This document shows, in pieces, positions 6,553 to 16,250 of a DNA stretch of 33,138 nt. Every line of letters begins with the position of its first letter. The stretch's first letter is position 1. A program made the translations under genes and the position numbers. The notes beneath the pieces were generated by a model, which was not told the origin of the DNA, ran no database searches, and worked only from the letters and a program-made list of their open reading frames with translations. Source of the DNA: Verrucomicrobiota bacterium (GTDB lineage: Bacteria > Verrucomicrobiota > Verrucomicrobiia > Chthoniobacterales > JAFAMB01); contig JAFAQT010000391.1 in NCBI GenBank assembly GCA_019246215.1, positions 1 through 33,138 of the forward strand, written 5' to 3'.

Positions 6553-9500
6553 TTGAGGAGTATGGGCGAAAGAGACAAGTTCGAGCACTTCGTTATCATG
6601 CGACACGCGGACGGTTCGTTGTGGGAACTCGGCCGGGGCGCCATGGGCGTCACGTACAAAGCCTTCGACACCAATCTGCGGTCAGACGTCGCGCTGAAGG
6701 TCATCAACTCGCAATTTCTGAACAGTGAGACGGCGCGTCAGCGTTTTCTGAGGGAAGCCAGAGCGGCCGCCAGTCTCCGGCATCCGAACGTGGCAACAGT
6801 TTTTCATCTCGGCAACTCTGAAGGAGGGTTCTACTATGCGATGGAGTATGTGGAGGGTGAGACTGTTGATCGACGCGTCCAGCGAGAAGGTCCTTTGGTG
6901 CCGGAACTCGCCCTTAGAATCGTACGACAGGTCTCTCGTGCGCTGATTGCGGCCGACCGTCAGAAACTGGTCCATCGCGATATCAAACCGTCGAATGTGA
7001 TGCTCGTCGCTGACGATGAAGAAGATCACCTGCTGGTCAAGGTGATCGACTTCGGCCTGGCGAAATCGCTCGTTGCCGCAGCGGACCAGTCTTTGACTGT
7101 GTCGATGGGAGGGTTTGTGGGCACCCCGCACTTCGCTAGCCCGGAGCAGTTGGAAGAAAAGGAGATCGATATTCGCTCAGATATCTATTCCCTTGGTGCG
7201 ACACTCTGGTTTACTCTCACCGGCCGTCCTCCGTTTTCTGGTTCGATGATCAGTGTGATCAATCAACACCTGAGCCAACCACTCCCGTCCGACGTTCTCG
7301 CTAGTCTTCATCCGCAGATTGCGGATCTGCTGGAAAGGATGCTCGCAAAGCAGGCCGAGGACCGATTTCAATCGCCGTCGGAGCTCAAGCGGCACATCGA
7401 CGAGATTCTGAGTGACTTGAAGGGGGAATCTCCAACCCTTGCCCCGATGGGAAGGTCCCCCCGTGCTGACGCGCATTTCCCTGGAATAGGGACAGTGGGA
7501 GGGACCAGTAGTTCCGGCTTCGCCACCGGCCAACTGATTCGGGACCGATACCAGATTTTAGGGCAATCATCATTCGATAACAACCTGTTTAGGGCGAAAG
7601 ATCTGCATTCCAATCGCATCGTAACCCTGCGTCCGCTCCCGATGGCGCTCCGATATGAGAAGGAGCGATTCACTCATCTGAGGCAGGAGATCGAACGGCT
7701 TCGAACAATGCATCATCCGAACCTTCTCGAAGTGTTCGGGCTCGAGGCCGACGATCGGTGCTTATTCTTAGTCAGCGAATGGATTAAAGGGTTTTCACTC
7801 CAGGAACTTTTGCGCGTTCGTCGGATCCTCGGGTGGGAGGAAACGCTGCGGATCGCCAAGCCGTTGGCCAAAGTTCTGGACTATGCTGCGGAGCGCGAAC
7901 TGCTGACAACGGGGTTATCATTGCGACACGTTTTCGTCGAAATGCCGCATCTTCCGGAGCCCGTCGAACTTCAGCGAACACCGGTTACGACCTGGCCGCC
8001 GTTTATCGTGAAAGTGGACGCCTTGAGCCTCGGTCAGAATACGCAGAAGAACCTGGCTGAGCCGGCTCAAACGATCGTTGACTCAGGCGGACTCGAATTT
8101 TCCGCAACCCACGTTCAGCAGCTTGCCTGCGTCATCCACGAGCTGTTGGGCGGGGTCAGAATCGGCTCTTCCACAGGCGCATACACTTCCCGCTTGAACC
8201 CGGTGGCCAAATTATCTGAGGAAGGAAATATCATTTTGCGCCGCGGAGCGACTGAGCCGACGCGCTTTACAATCGCGAACGATTTCCTGGCAGAGCTGGA
8301 GGCTGCTGAGGTTCCCAACGAGTCCCTGGTGGCGGTCCCCCCGTCGACTGGCAAGGGCGAGCAATCGGGATTCCCGCGAACGCCAGGTAACGCTCCTTCT
8401 CTTTCGGAACCGCTAGAGGATAACCAGCCGAAAACGTCTCCGGTTTTTCTACGCATACTGCTGACAGTGGTCGGCATGTTTTTAGTCTGCGCAATTGGCG
8501 CAGTCATCGGAGCAAATTTCTTTCTTCGTAAACCTGAGGGACCGCCACCCGTTTCACTGATGGGCAGTGTGACTCTGACAAGCAAACCGGAAGGCGCAAC
8601 GGTGAAATACAACGGGGTAGAAATTGGCCACACGCCGCTAACCTCTTATCCGTTGCCAAGAGGCAAACATGTGCTCGATCTCAGCAGGGCGGGTTATCAA
8701 AGCCGAGCGATTGAGGTGGAAATCATCCAGGGAAGTCTGAACGATCTCGGACTTATCCCCTTGATGCGTGAAGTCGGTCAACTATCGCTTAAGTCGGAAC
8801 CGACGAATCTCCCGATCGAGGTCGTGGATTCGGCACAGAAATCGAGTTTTGGGAACACTCCCATGACCCTCGACAACCTGCCTGTCGGGAATTACACAGT
8901 ACGGATCAAGCGTTCTGGCTGGCCGGACTATGTCCAACAGGTCAACGTGCAATCGAATGCTCCGATTGCCGTCGAGCACACCTTCAAAGGAGTGAATGTG
9001 ACCCTGAAAAGCGATCCCGTCGGCGCGACGATCTATGTGGGTCCTACCGAACTTGGCAAGGCGCCGCTCACGATTGAGCTCCCGCCCGAGCCAGTGGAAC
9101 TGGTGTCTCGAATTGGGGCGCTGGCACCGGTTTCCCGCGAAGTGGTGCCCGATCCAAATGGAAGCACGGTGGTCGAGTTCAAGCATGAATACGGGATCAT
9201 TTCGCTGGCCAGCGATCGCGAAGACGCTGAAGTCACCGTCGGGGGAATCGATCTCGGAAAATTGCCGCTCGAGGGAATTTTCCCGCCTGGGCAACACCAG
9301 ATCGTCGTTCGAGCCCCGGGCGTCCCCAATCAGACGCGGATAGCCGATGTTGCAGCGGGTCAGCGCCTTGCGATGGAAATTAATTTCAGTGTGGCGTCCC
9401 GTGCCGCGGCCAGCATGACCTCAAAGCGGCGTCCATCCGAAGAGGATTCTGGCCTGGATCAAACCTCGAAGCAAGGTCATCAGCGAACCCCGCGACCTGA

Positions 9501-9762
9501 CCAGACGCCAGTCTACCGCACGAAAGAGGATTACGACCGAGCGAAAGACGCCGCTTATAACCGGTTTGACGCTCAGTGGGATGCTCGCAAGAATGCCCTT
9601 AAGCGCGAGAAAGATTATTACGAAGATCAGATTGATCACTCCGAGGGCGCTCCCAAGGAGAGGTGGAAGAAGAAAAAAGAGGATGTGGAGCGGAGAATGG
9701 ACCAGCTGGATGATCAGAAGGATGCCGCCAAGCAGGTGCTAAAGCGTCAGTGGAACGACTAG
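6553..9762 (+). CDS. Membrane Ser/Thr kinase with tandem pseudokinase, TM helix, four PEGA repeats and charged tail
   Basis: This 1069-residue Hanks-type kinase is built from several parts. Domain 1 (about residues 22-285) is complete: glycine loop LGRGAMG (26-32), VALK Lys49, catalytic HRDIKPSN (Asp143, Asn148), DFG (166-168) and a GTPHFASPEQ activation segment. A second kinase-like domain (about 330-580, RYQILGQSS to FLAELEA) lacks the HRD and DFG motifs and is a likely pseudokinase. One transmembrane helix follows at about 632-657. The extracytoplasmic part has about four PEGA repeats (672-735, 743-800, 815-865, 881-945), including SKPEGATVKYNG and SDPVGATIYVG. The tail (about 985-1069) is very charged and probably coiled-coil. 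The start is TTG 6553 with a GAGAGAG upstream; ATG 6562 is possible, but its GAGGAG is only one base away. It probably senses envelope conditions; partner and substrate are unknown. Confidence 0.93.
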   Translation: MRSMGERDKFEHFVIMRHADGSLWELGRGAMGVTYKAFDTNLRSDVALKVINSQFLNSETARQRFLREARAAASLRHPNVATVFHLGNSEGGFYYAMEYVEGETVDRRVQREGPLVPELALRIVRQVSRALIAADRQKLVHRDIKPSNVMLVADDEEDHLLVKVIDFGLAKSLVAAADQSLTVSMGGFVGTPHFASPEQLEEKEIDIRSDIYSLGATLWFTLTGRPPFSGSMISVINQHLSQPLPSDVLASLHPQIADLLERMLAKQAEDRFQSPSELKRHIDEILSDLKGESPTLAPMGRSPRADAHFPGIGTVGGTSSSGFATGQLIRDRYQILGQSSFDNNLFRAKDLHSNRIVTLRPLPMALRYEKERFTHLRQEIERLRTMHHPNLLEVFGLEADDRCLFLVSEWIKGFSLQELLRVRRILGWEETLRIAKPLAKVLDYAAERELLTTGLSLRHVFVEMPHLPEPVELQRTPVTTWPPFIVKVDALSLGQNTQKNLAEPAQTIVDSGGLEFSATHVQQLACVIHELLGGVRIGSSTGAYTSRLNPVAKLSEEGNIILRRGATEPTRFTIANDFLAELEAAEVPNESLVAVPPSTGKGEQSGFPRTPGNAPSLSEPLEDNQPKTSPVFLRILLTVVGMFLVCAIGAVIGANFFLRKPEGPPPVSLMGSVTLTSKPEGATVKYNGVEIGHTPLTSYPLPRGKHVLDLSRAGYQSRAIEVEIIQGSLNDLGLIPLMREVGQLSLKSEPTNLPIEVVDSAQKSSFGNTPMTLDNLPVGNYTVRIKRSGWPDYVQQVNVQSNAPIAVEHTFKGVNVTLKSDPVGATIYVGPTELGKAPLTIELPPEPVELVSRIGALAPVSREVVPDPNGSTVVEFKHEYGIISLASDREDAEVTVGGIDLGKLPLEGIFPPGQHQIVVRAPGVPNQTRIADVAAGQRLAMEINFSVASRAAASMTSKRRPSEEDSGLDQTSKQGHQRTPRPDQTPVYRTKEDYDRAKDAAYNRFDAQWDARKNALKREKDYYEDQIDHSEGAPKERWKKKKEDVERRMDQLDDQKDAAKQVLKRQWND

Positions 9763-9905
9763 TGCACCAAGTCCATAGCACACGAGCACAGGAGTTCATC
9801 GGTTGGCGGGAGTTGCAGGATGGCACAATCAATATGGTCCGGGCGTCCTTGGGAGTTCGCGAATTTTATGAGAACATCGTTTGCCAGCCGTCCGAAGAGT
9901 CCTGA
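9762..9905 (+). CDS. Possible 47-residue ORF overlapping the kinase stop
   Basis: A GTG start shares the last base of the kinase TAG stop (TAGTG). The frame encodes 47 residues, beginning VHQVHSTRAQEFIGWRE and ending CQPSEES before a TGA. The terminal overlap suggests translational coupling and the composition is protein-like, but I recognise no family. The first bases are also a copy of the GTGCACCAAG motif found elsewhere between genes, so this may be non-coding repeat sequence instead. Treat it as tentative. Confidence 0.3.
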   Translation: MHQVHSTRAQEFIGWRELQDGTINMVRASLGVREFYENIVCQPSEES

Positions 9906-9930
9906 TTACTGACTCCTGAACTCCTGCCTC

Positions 9931-10974
9931 ATGTCAAGCTGGTTAGCCGAAATCGTTCGATCGGAAGGCGGTCGGATTAGCTTTGAGCGATTTATGGAAC
10001 TTGCGCTTTATCACCCCGTTCACGGCTACTATACTCGGCACATTTCGGCAATCGGCAGGTCGGGTGATTTTTCAACCGCCACAACCATCGGCGACTCACT
10101 GGTGCGCAGCTTGGCCTCCTGGCTGAAAGCGGAAGCCAAACAGCTATCCATGCCGATCGCTCAAGTCATTGAATTGGGAGGAGGAACTGGTCAGCTGGCT
10201 GCAGGAATTCTGCGTTCATTCCCTCCTTGGCAGCGAATTCGGTATCAGATCGTCGAAATTTCAGGAACACTTCGGCGATTCCAGGAAGGAGAATTGCGAG
10301 GAAGATGTGTCCAGTGGACAAATTCCGTCGAGGCAGCTCTGTTAGCCGCTAAAGGTGAAGCCATTTTGATTTCAAATGAGTTTGTGGATGCGTTTCCGTG
10401 CCAGCGATTTGAACAGGGGGAGCGGGGCTGGAAGGAAATTAATCTTGCGCTCGAGGAGGACCTTTGGATGGAAGAGGATTCCGACAACCGCGCGCCTCCC
10501 GCTAGTTCAACCTTTAGCGTCAAATACGCGAACGGTCAGCGCGTCGAGACGCTCCAATCCTATCGAAAATGGCTGACAGATCTGAATCGCCATCTTCGCC
10601 GCGGTACCATGCTCACAATCGATTATGGTGGGTCGCCGGCGGAGATCTATCATCGTAAGCCCGGCGGAACGATACGCGCTTACTTTCGTCATCAGCGAAT
10701 CGAGGGATCGGGGATATATATGCGCGCCGGTCATCAGGATCTCACTTCGGACGTCAACTTTGTCGATCTCAAAGAGTGGGGTGAGCAGCTTGGCTTCGAA
10801 ACGGTTCAACTCGTTTCTCAAGCTGATTTTATTCGCCAGTGGGCCAAACCGCGTTCAGCAACTCAGCCGCTGGCGGACGATTACGTCGCGGAGGAATCCG
10901 GGATGGGCGAAGCATTCAAGGTCCTTCACCAGCGTAAGCTCCTGGATGGCTGGCGAACGCCCACGTATCGGTGA
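9931..10974 (+). CDS. SAM-dependent methyltransferase, MidA/NDUFAF7 family
   Basis: This 347-residue class I methyltransferase belongs to the family of mitochondrial NDUFAF7/MidA, which methylates an arginine of a complex I subunit. It opens with the family's ISFERFMELALYHPVHGYY block and GRSGDFSTAT. The SAM-binding motif is VIELGGGTGQLAAGIL (79-94). The ISNEFVDAFPCQRF block is the characteristic post-motif segment, and LTIDYGG appears near residue 230. Bacterial members are common but their substrates are mostly unproven. The gene is downstream of the kinase and converges on the M42 peptidase gene with 29 bases between stop codons. Short CTGAACTC strings occur on both sides of the gene. Confidence 0.9.
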   Translation: MSSWLAEIVRSEGGRISFERFMELALYHPVHGYYTRHISAIGRSGDFSTATTIGDSLVRSLASWLKAEAKQLSMPIAQVIELGGGTGQLAAGILRSFPPWQRIRYQIVEISGTLRRFQEGELRGRCVQWTNSVEAALLAAKGEAILISNEFVDAFPCQRFEQGERGWKEINLALEEDLWMEEDSDNRAPPASSTFSVKYANGQRVETLQSYRKWLTDLNRHLRRGTMLTIDYGGSPAEIYHRKPGGTIRAYFRHQRIEGSGIYMRAGHQDLTSDVNFVDLKEWGEQLGFETVQLVSQADFIRQWAKPRSATQPLADDYVAEESGMGEAFKVLHQRKLLDGWRTPTYR

Positions 10975-11003
10975 CCTGAACTCTTGACTGCTCTCTTTCT
11001 GCC

Positions 11004-12086
11004 TCAAAGCAGCTTCGGCATGAATTCTTCCTTGGCGGCGATGGCGTGGACAAAATGAGTCAGCAAGGCGACACATCGTTCCACGTCGTTGAGATCGATC
11101 ATTTCCACCGGTGAATGCATATAACGGAGCGGCACCGACAGCAGAGCGCTTGGGATGCCGCCTCTCATGGCGTAAACATGGTCCGTGTCGGTTCCGGTAT
11201 TACGTGAGGAGGCTTCGTGTTGGATTGGAATTCCGAATTCGTTGGCTAATCTGATCAAACGTTTCACTACCTCTGGATGATTTGCCGATCCATGCGTCAC
11301 CGTGGGGCCGTTTCCAAGCTTGATCGAGCCATGTTTGTTCCGATCTATTCCTGGCGAATCTGTAGCGTGCGTGACATCTAGCACGATGGCGACGTTCGGT
11401 TCCAGCCTATAGGAAATCATCTTCATGCCGGATCCTCCGATCTCTTCCTGGACGGCATTCACGGCGAAAATGGTCGCGCCAGGAGGGGGACCATCAGTTC
11501 TCAGCCTTGCCAACACTTGCGAGAGGATGAAACCGCCGATCCGGTTGTCAATCGCTCGTCCAACGATCCGGCCGGAAACAAGCTCTTCGGCGGTATCGGC
11601 GTAGATCGCGGGCTGACCTACGCGTATACCGCGCTCTTCAACTTGCTCTTTGGAACTGGCTCCGACGTCCAGGTACAGCTCATGCACTTCCGGAATCTTG
11701 TCGTTCTCTTTTTCACGAAGATGAATGGCTGTGATTCCCATCACCGCAGGGACCGGCCCTTTTTGTCCCAAGATCCTGAGGCGTTTTCCGCGCGCGATGG
11801 CTCGGTCGGAGCCGCCGATTCGCGTGACATACAGAAAACCATCCTCGCTGATGTTCCGAATCATGAATCCGATCTCATCCGCATGAGCCTCCAGCATGAC
11901 TCGAGCAGATGATCTGTTTCCGGTTACCGTGGCCCACGCGTTGCCGTACGCGTCGTTTTCCATCGAATCCGCGAATGGCCCTATATAATTCATCCAGGTC
12001 CGCTGGCCGTCGGACTCAAATCCAGCCGGGCTCGGAGTATTCAGCAGCGCGAACAGGAATTCCTTCGCTTTGGTGTTCATAAACAC
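11004..12086 (-). CDS. M42 family metallo-aminopeptidase (FrvX/glutamyl aminopeptidase-like)
   Basis: This 360-residue dinuclear-zinc aminopeptidase is expected to form a cytosolic dodecameric tetrahedral particle that trims peptides. Metal ligands and catalytic residues are all in place: His68 in EAHADEIGFM, the bridging Asp180 in GRAIDNRIGG, Glu214/Glu215 in VQEEIGGSG, Asp237 in LDVTHA, and His324 in RYMHSPVEM. The N-terminal LNTPSPAGFESDGQ is the usual M42 opening. The start is ATG 12086; Met3 (12080) is an alternative. It lies 82 bases downstream of tilS on the same strand and may be cotranscribed with it. Substrate preference (Glu/Asp versus broad) cannot be read from the sequence. Confidence 0.93.
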   Translation of the reverse strand: MFMNTKAKEFLFALLNTPSPAGFESDGQRTWMNYIGPFADSMENDAYGNAWATVTGNRSSARVMLEAHADEIGFMIRNISEDGFLYVTRIGGSDRAIARGKRLRILGQKGPVPAVMGITAIHLREKENDKIPEVHELYLDVGASSKEQVEERGIRVGQPAIYADTAEELVSGRIVGRAIDNRIGGFILSQVLARLRTDGPPPGATIFAVNAVQEEIGGSGMKMISYRLEPNVAIVLDVTHATDSPGIDRNKHGSIKLGNGPTVTHGSANHPEVVKRLIRLANEFGIPIQHEASSRNTGTDTDHVYAMRGGIPSALLSVPLRYMHSPVEMIDLNDVERCVALLTHFVHAIAAKEEFMPKLL

Positions 12087-12168
12087 AACGAAATCCAGGA
12101 AATTAACCCGAAAAACAGAAGATATGAATAACCGCGGAACGCGCGGATTTCATCGGATTTCCATTTTG

Positions 12169-13152
12169 CTATTCGTTGGGAAACTGAAGATACAGACGGC
12201 CGGCTCGTCGCCGGCAGAAGACGCTGCGCGGGAGGTTAATTCTAGCGATATCCAGACGGTCGAGCAGGGATCGCACTGCCTCGATTTCGTCGAAGCCGAA
12301 ATCTTTGATGTTCTGGTGACGCAGCCAGCACAGAATGGTCCGTCGTTGGATCACCACCGGCAATTCCCTTAATTCCTTCACGTCAAGTTCCGCCTGGCTC
12401 TCGACCTTGGGAACAAGAGACCTCAAGAACTCGCCTTCGCTGGCTGCGAGCTCAATCGTGCGCAAAAGCGTGCGTTTGACGGGACGCCCCATCAGTCTTT
12501 CGATCTCGGGAATCAAGTCGTGCCGGATGCGATTGCGGACGATTTGCCGACTCAAGTTCGTGGAATCTTCGCGAAACTCAAGGCGGTAAGCTGCCGCGAA
12601 TTCATATATCTCCTCTTTCCAAACCCGAAGCATGGGACGCCGGATCCAGAGATTCCGTGTCCCCACGGTGATCTGAGATTCCGCTTTGATTGCGGCATTG
12701 TCGAGAGATCCGGTTCCGCGGAACAAGTTGAACAGAAATGTCTCCACTTGATCGTCTGCGTGATGCGCCAACAGGAGAGATGAAGTCGAAAAGTTTTCTG
12801 CGGCTCGCGCAAAACACTGAAGCCTTGCTTCGCGAGCCACCATTTCGAGCGAACCGGTTCCGGGCAACTCGGCCAAGGTCTCTATATGGAGTGGGAGCCC
12901 GAGCCGGCGAGTGAACCTGGATACGAAGTTACTATCTTCGAGGCTCTCGGCTCCACGCAGGTTATGATTCAGATGGCATACCACCAAGTCTGGAAAACCG
13001 ATCATCGGCAGCAGATGGAGTAAAACGCGCGAATCGACGCCACCTGAAACGCCCACCAGATGGCGTTCCTGCCTGGGATAGCTCAAAGTCGCCTCCTTCA
13101 CTTGCTCCACCCAAGGGAAACGAGTTGCGATATCTGCCTGGCGCTGCCTCAC
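12169..13152 (-). CDS. tilS: tRNA(Ile)-lysidine synthase
   Basis: This N-type ATP pyrophosphatase converts C34 of the tRNA(Ile) CAU anticodon to lysidine, using ATP and lysine, so that the tRNA reads AUA. The P-loop SGGVDS is at residues 36-41. Further TilS blocks are CHLNHNLRGAESLEDSNFV, LLLAHHADDQVETFLFNLFRGTG and RNRIRHDLIPEIER. At 327 residues it is the short type, similar to Aquifex TilS, and lacks most of the C-terminal domain of the E. coli enzyme. The gene is normally essential. It is separated from treY by 213 bases and probably starts its own transcript. Confidence 0.95.
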   Translation of the reverse strand: MRQRQADIATRFPWVEQVKEATLSYPRQERHLVGVSGGVDSRVLLHLLPMIGFPDLVVCHLNHNLRGAESLEDSNFVSRFTRRLGLPLHIETLAELPGTGSLEMVAREARLQCFARAAENFSTSSLLLAHHADDQVETFLFNLFRGTGSLDNAAIKAESQITVGTRNLWIRRPMLRVWKEEIYEFAAAYRLEFREDSTNLSRQIVRNRIRHDLIPEIERLMGRPVKRTLLRTIELAASEGEFLRSLVPKVESQAELDVKELRELPVVIQRRTILCWLRHQNIKDFGFDEIEAVRSLLDRLDIARINLPRSVFCRRRAGRLYLQFPNE

Positions 13153-13306
13153 AAAAGAGTGTCCTGCAGGCGTTCCTTTATCTCTTCCTCAATCGTCCTC
13201 AGTGTCGTTCTCATCGTCTGTCGTTCATGGTTGTTGGTAAGACTCCGCTGCGATGTGCAAAGGAGCGTGAACGAGGGCACGAATCGATTGCGTTTCCTCA
13301 CTGCAG

Positions 13307-13336
13307 GAGCACGAGAACGACGACAAGGACGAGAAC
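13307..13336 (+). repeat. Short hexamer-periodic tract (GAnnAC units)
   Basis: Five consecutive hexamers read GAGCAC, GAGAAC, GACGAC, AAGGAC and GAGAAC, four of which fit GAnnAC. The tract lies in the 213-base gap between treY and tilS. It carries no ORF with a recognisable product. It could be a degenerate repeat, or the remnant of an acidic, asparagine/aspartate-rich coding tail. Confidence 0.4.
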
Positions 13337-13365
13337 GATTCAAGAAATGATACAGGCCGGGAGGC

Positions 13366-16206
13366 CTATTTCGGGGACGTGACATCAGTGAGGTTGTGAA
13401 ATACCGCAAAAGGGAATGCATTGAGACTTTTGAGCGGGAGCGTATCCAATCCGGCCTTAATTGTGCGGCCGGTTAACTGATCCACCATTGCCGGTAAAGC
13501 CTTATCAACAAGGAGTTCAGTCTCTTTCCAATCACACCCGCATTCGGCCGTTCCGAGACGTGCCGTGAAGCGCGGCACAATCACCAGGATCATTTGCCTG
13601 TCCAGTTCTCGAGAGAACGCGACACAGCACTCAGCAAATTCACCATTGGCGTAGAATGAGGAATAGCTACCGGTTTCGAATAGGGAAGGCGCCTGCTGCC
13701 GAAGGCGCAGAAGCCGCGAGGTAACCGAGATTTTAATGCGACTATCCTGCCATGTCTTAAAAAGATTCTCGGCGTTTTCATTTTGAATCTTCTCAAGAAG
13801 CTGTGTGCGCAAGGCGAAATCTACGGGGCGGCGATTGTCGGGGTCGACCAGGCTGAAGTCCCATAATTCAGTGCCTTGATAAATATCCGGTACGCCTGGG
13901 ACAGTGAACTTAAGAATTGCTTGAGTGAGCGAATTTAACATTCCATGCCAGGCGATCTTGGCTGCGGTTGGCTCAAATTTGGACCGGAAACCGTGGTCTG
14001 GTCTGAGCAAATGGGCAATAAATTGCCTTACGGCTTCTTCCCAATCTTCGTTTGGCTGAATCCAGCTGCTATTGACCTTGGCTTCTTTGATGGCCTTGAG
14101 CATGTAGCGTTGAATCCGATCCACATACTCTGCGTTGACTTCTTCCATCGAAAGAGGCCAAGTGCCCAAGAGAGTTTGATAGGCCAGATATTCTTCATTC
14201 GCACTGGGGGCTAAGTCGCCTTCTAAATTTTTCTTCCAGACGGCATTCAAATCACGCCATTCATAGATCCACTTTTGCCACTCGTCTGGCATTTCACTTA
14301 GCACGGCCATTCTGGCTCGAGTGTCTTCGCTGCGTTTTGTGTCATGTGTGGTAGAAGCGAGCAGGGAAAGCGGTCTCTCCGCCAATCGTGCACGATTTCT
14401 TTCGTGAAAGCGCTCCAGGCTGATCCCGAACTGTTGTGGGTTTCCTCCGACCTCGTTGAGTGCGGCCAGGCGATTAAAAATATAGAAGGCGGTGTCTTCC
14501 AATCCCTTAGCCATGATTGGGCCGGTGCATTGTTGAAATTTCGAAACAAACTCCAGCCGCAATCGCTGAGCCTCGCCGTCGGAGTCGTCGAGTTTTTCGA
14601 GAAGGAGAATATCTCGCAGAAAATCGAAAATAGAAGTGTCGATTGAAGCATTACGGCGTTTTGCCGCCCGCACGGCGCGAAGGATGACCTGCCGATCCGC
14701 CTCTGAAACTCCATTCTCAGCGCTGATGTAGGTCCGATAGACCGGAAAACATGCGACCAACTCGCGGACCACAGTCCTTAAGGAATCCAGCGTGAAGTCC
14801 CGATGTAATCGGTCCCCTTCAGAGACGTCGCTCAACATATGGCCAAGCGACTCGATATCGCTGGCCAGAGAAACATCCATAACAAGCTTCTTTTTTTCGT
14901 AGATTAGCGATTCAAAGTGAACATGGCGTTCGATGAACTCTCGGTAGATCTTTGAGAACTTTTCTCCGTTCCTAGAATCCACCAGGAGCTGCGTGATTTC
15001 CGCGGTGAAATCATAGCCGGTCGTTCCGTAAACCGGCCAGTCGCTCCGTAGCTTTTCGTTATCGGAAAAAATTTTTTCTACGATCAGATAAAGGCCGAGC
15101 CCCGGCTCGGCAGAATCGCCATCGACCATTTCAGCGAACCGGCGTTGCAATGAGATAAGATATCGTTTCGGATCCCGTAGACCATCGACGTGATCGATGC
15201 GCAAACCCGTAATGCTGCGCTTTTCCAGCAGTTCGAAAAGGAACTTGTGGATCGTGTCGAAAACAATCGGATTTTCAACCCGAATCGCAGCGAGGTCGTT
15301 GACGTCAAAAAAGCGCCTGTAGTTAATCTCTTCGGCGGCAACCTTCCAGTAGCTCAAGCGGTAGGCCTGCGCGTCGAGGAGTCGGTCAAGTTGATCGAAG
15401 GAATGGGGATTACCAACCTGACCCTCGATATGTCTGATCGCGAGTTGAATTGCTTCCTCAACTTGCGGGCACTCTCTGCAGAGCCGGAAGATGCGCCGCT
15501 TGACGACTTCCTTCTCTCTGGCCCTTTCCCGAATCTTCTCCTCGTCCGTGTTTGTCCGCGGCGGGAGATATTCCAGCGCCGTAAGAATGCTCTCAAGGTC
15601 AAGAAACATCTCCTCATCCGAATATTGGCCTAACTTCTCCAGAGCGATTCGAAGCAAAAAATGGTACGTGCGCGGGTTCAGCGGAAAAACCCAGTCAAAA
15701 TAGTTCAGGTAAAAGGCTCCTTCCTTGAATTGGAGATGAAATTCGCCACGCTCAAGAACTCTGCCGTACTGGTCGCCGAGAACCGGAAGCAAAACTTTGT
15801 TGCGAAGTGCCTCTTTAAGCGGATCCCAGTCGATGTCGAAGAATTGAGCAAACCTTGAGCTGGGACCGTTCTCCAGGACGTCCATCCACCACTCGTTCTG
15901 TGGATCAATGATTCCCATGTGGTTGGGAACAAAATCGGCAACTTGACCCATGTCGTGCTCCTTCAGGCAGTCGACCATGATGTCGAAATCTTCTCGCGAA
16001 CCGATCGGCGGATGCAATTCGTTGTGATTGCTGACGTCGTACCCGTGATCGCTCTCTGGGCGCGAGCGAAAGAACGGTGAACTGTAGATATCGCTGATCC
16101 CGAGTTTCTTAAGGTAAGGGATAATTCCAGTCGCGTCTTTGAACCGGAAATGTCGATTGAATTGCAAGCGATAGGTTGATATTGGTATGCGGGGTGCGGG
16201 TGCCAT
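13366..16206 (-). CDS. treY: Maltooligosyltrehalose synthase
   Basis: This GH13_26 enzyme isomerises the reducing-end alpha-1,4 bond of maltodextrins to an alpha,alpha-1,1 bond, giving maltooligosyl trehalose. At 946 residues it has family length. It starts [15 protein letters not shown], the usual TreY opening, followed by [20 protein letters not shown]. Catalytic residues are Asp338 in [10 protein letters not shown] (nucleophile), Glu377 in LIVEKIF (acid/base) and Asp622 in [18 protein letters not shown]-containing Shine-Dalgarno sequence precedes the ATG. It is the last gene of the glgX-treZ-treY operon, 44 bases after treZ. Its product is the substrate of TreZ, so these adjacent genes encode sequential steps. 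Confidence 0.97.
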   Translation of the reverse strand: MAPAPRIPISTYRLQFNRHFRFKDATGIIPYLKKLGISDIYSSPFFRSRPESDHGYDVSNHNELHPPIGSREDFDIMVDCLKEHDMGQVADFVPNHMGIIDPQNEWWMDVLENGPSSRFAQFFDIDWDPLKEALRNKVLLPVLGDQYGRVLERGEFHLQFKEGAFYLNYFDWVFPLNPRTYHFLLRIALEKLGQYSDEEMFLDLESILTALEYLPPRTNTDEEKIRERAREKEVVKRRIFRLCRECPQVEEAIQLAIRHIEGQVGNPHSFDQLDRLLDAQAYRLSYWKVAAEEINYRRFFDVNDLAAIRVENPIVFDTIHKFLFELLEKRSITGLRIDHVDGLRDPKRYLISLQRRFAEMVDGDSAEPGLGLYLIVEKIFSDNEKLRSDWPVYGTTGYDFTAEITQLLVDSRNGEKFSKIYREFIERHVHFESLIYEKKKLVMDVSLASDIESLGHMLSDVSEGDRLHRDFTLDSLRTVVRELVACFPVYRTYISAENGVSEADRQVILRAVRAAKRRNASIDTSIFDFLRDILLLEKLDDSDGEAQRLRLEFVSKFQQCTGPIMAKGLEDTAFYIFNRLAALNEVGGNPQQFGISLERFHERNRARLAERPLSLLASTTHDTKRSEDTRARMAVLSEMPDEWQKWIYEWRDLNAVWKKNLEGDLAPSANEEYLAYQTLLGTWPLSMEEVNAEYVDRIQRYMLKAIKEAKVNSSWIQPNEDWEEAVRQFIAHLLRPDHGFRSKFEPTAAKIAWHGMLNSLTQAILKFTVPGVPDIYQGTELWDFSLVDPDNRRPVDFALRTQLLEKIQNENAENLFKTWQDSRIKISVTSRLLRLRQQAPSLFETGSYSSFYANGEFAECCVAFSRELDRQMILVIVPRFTARLGTAECGCDWKETELLVDKALPAMVDQLTGRTIKAGLDTLPLKSLNAFPFAVFHNLTDVTSPK

Positions 16207-16250
16207 TCCTCATTTCTCCTCTCACTGGTCGCAATTGTGCGGGGTGCGCC

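Noticed and set aside
8115-9329. Minus-strand frames inside the kinase gene
   Set aside because: Shadow frames. The PEGA and transmembrane features on the plus strand are clear.
9908-10994. CTGAACTC strings on both sides of the MidA gene as possible target-site duplications
   Set aside because: Eight-base, imperfect flanking context and no transposase or terminal inverted repeats. The gene looks native in composition.
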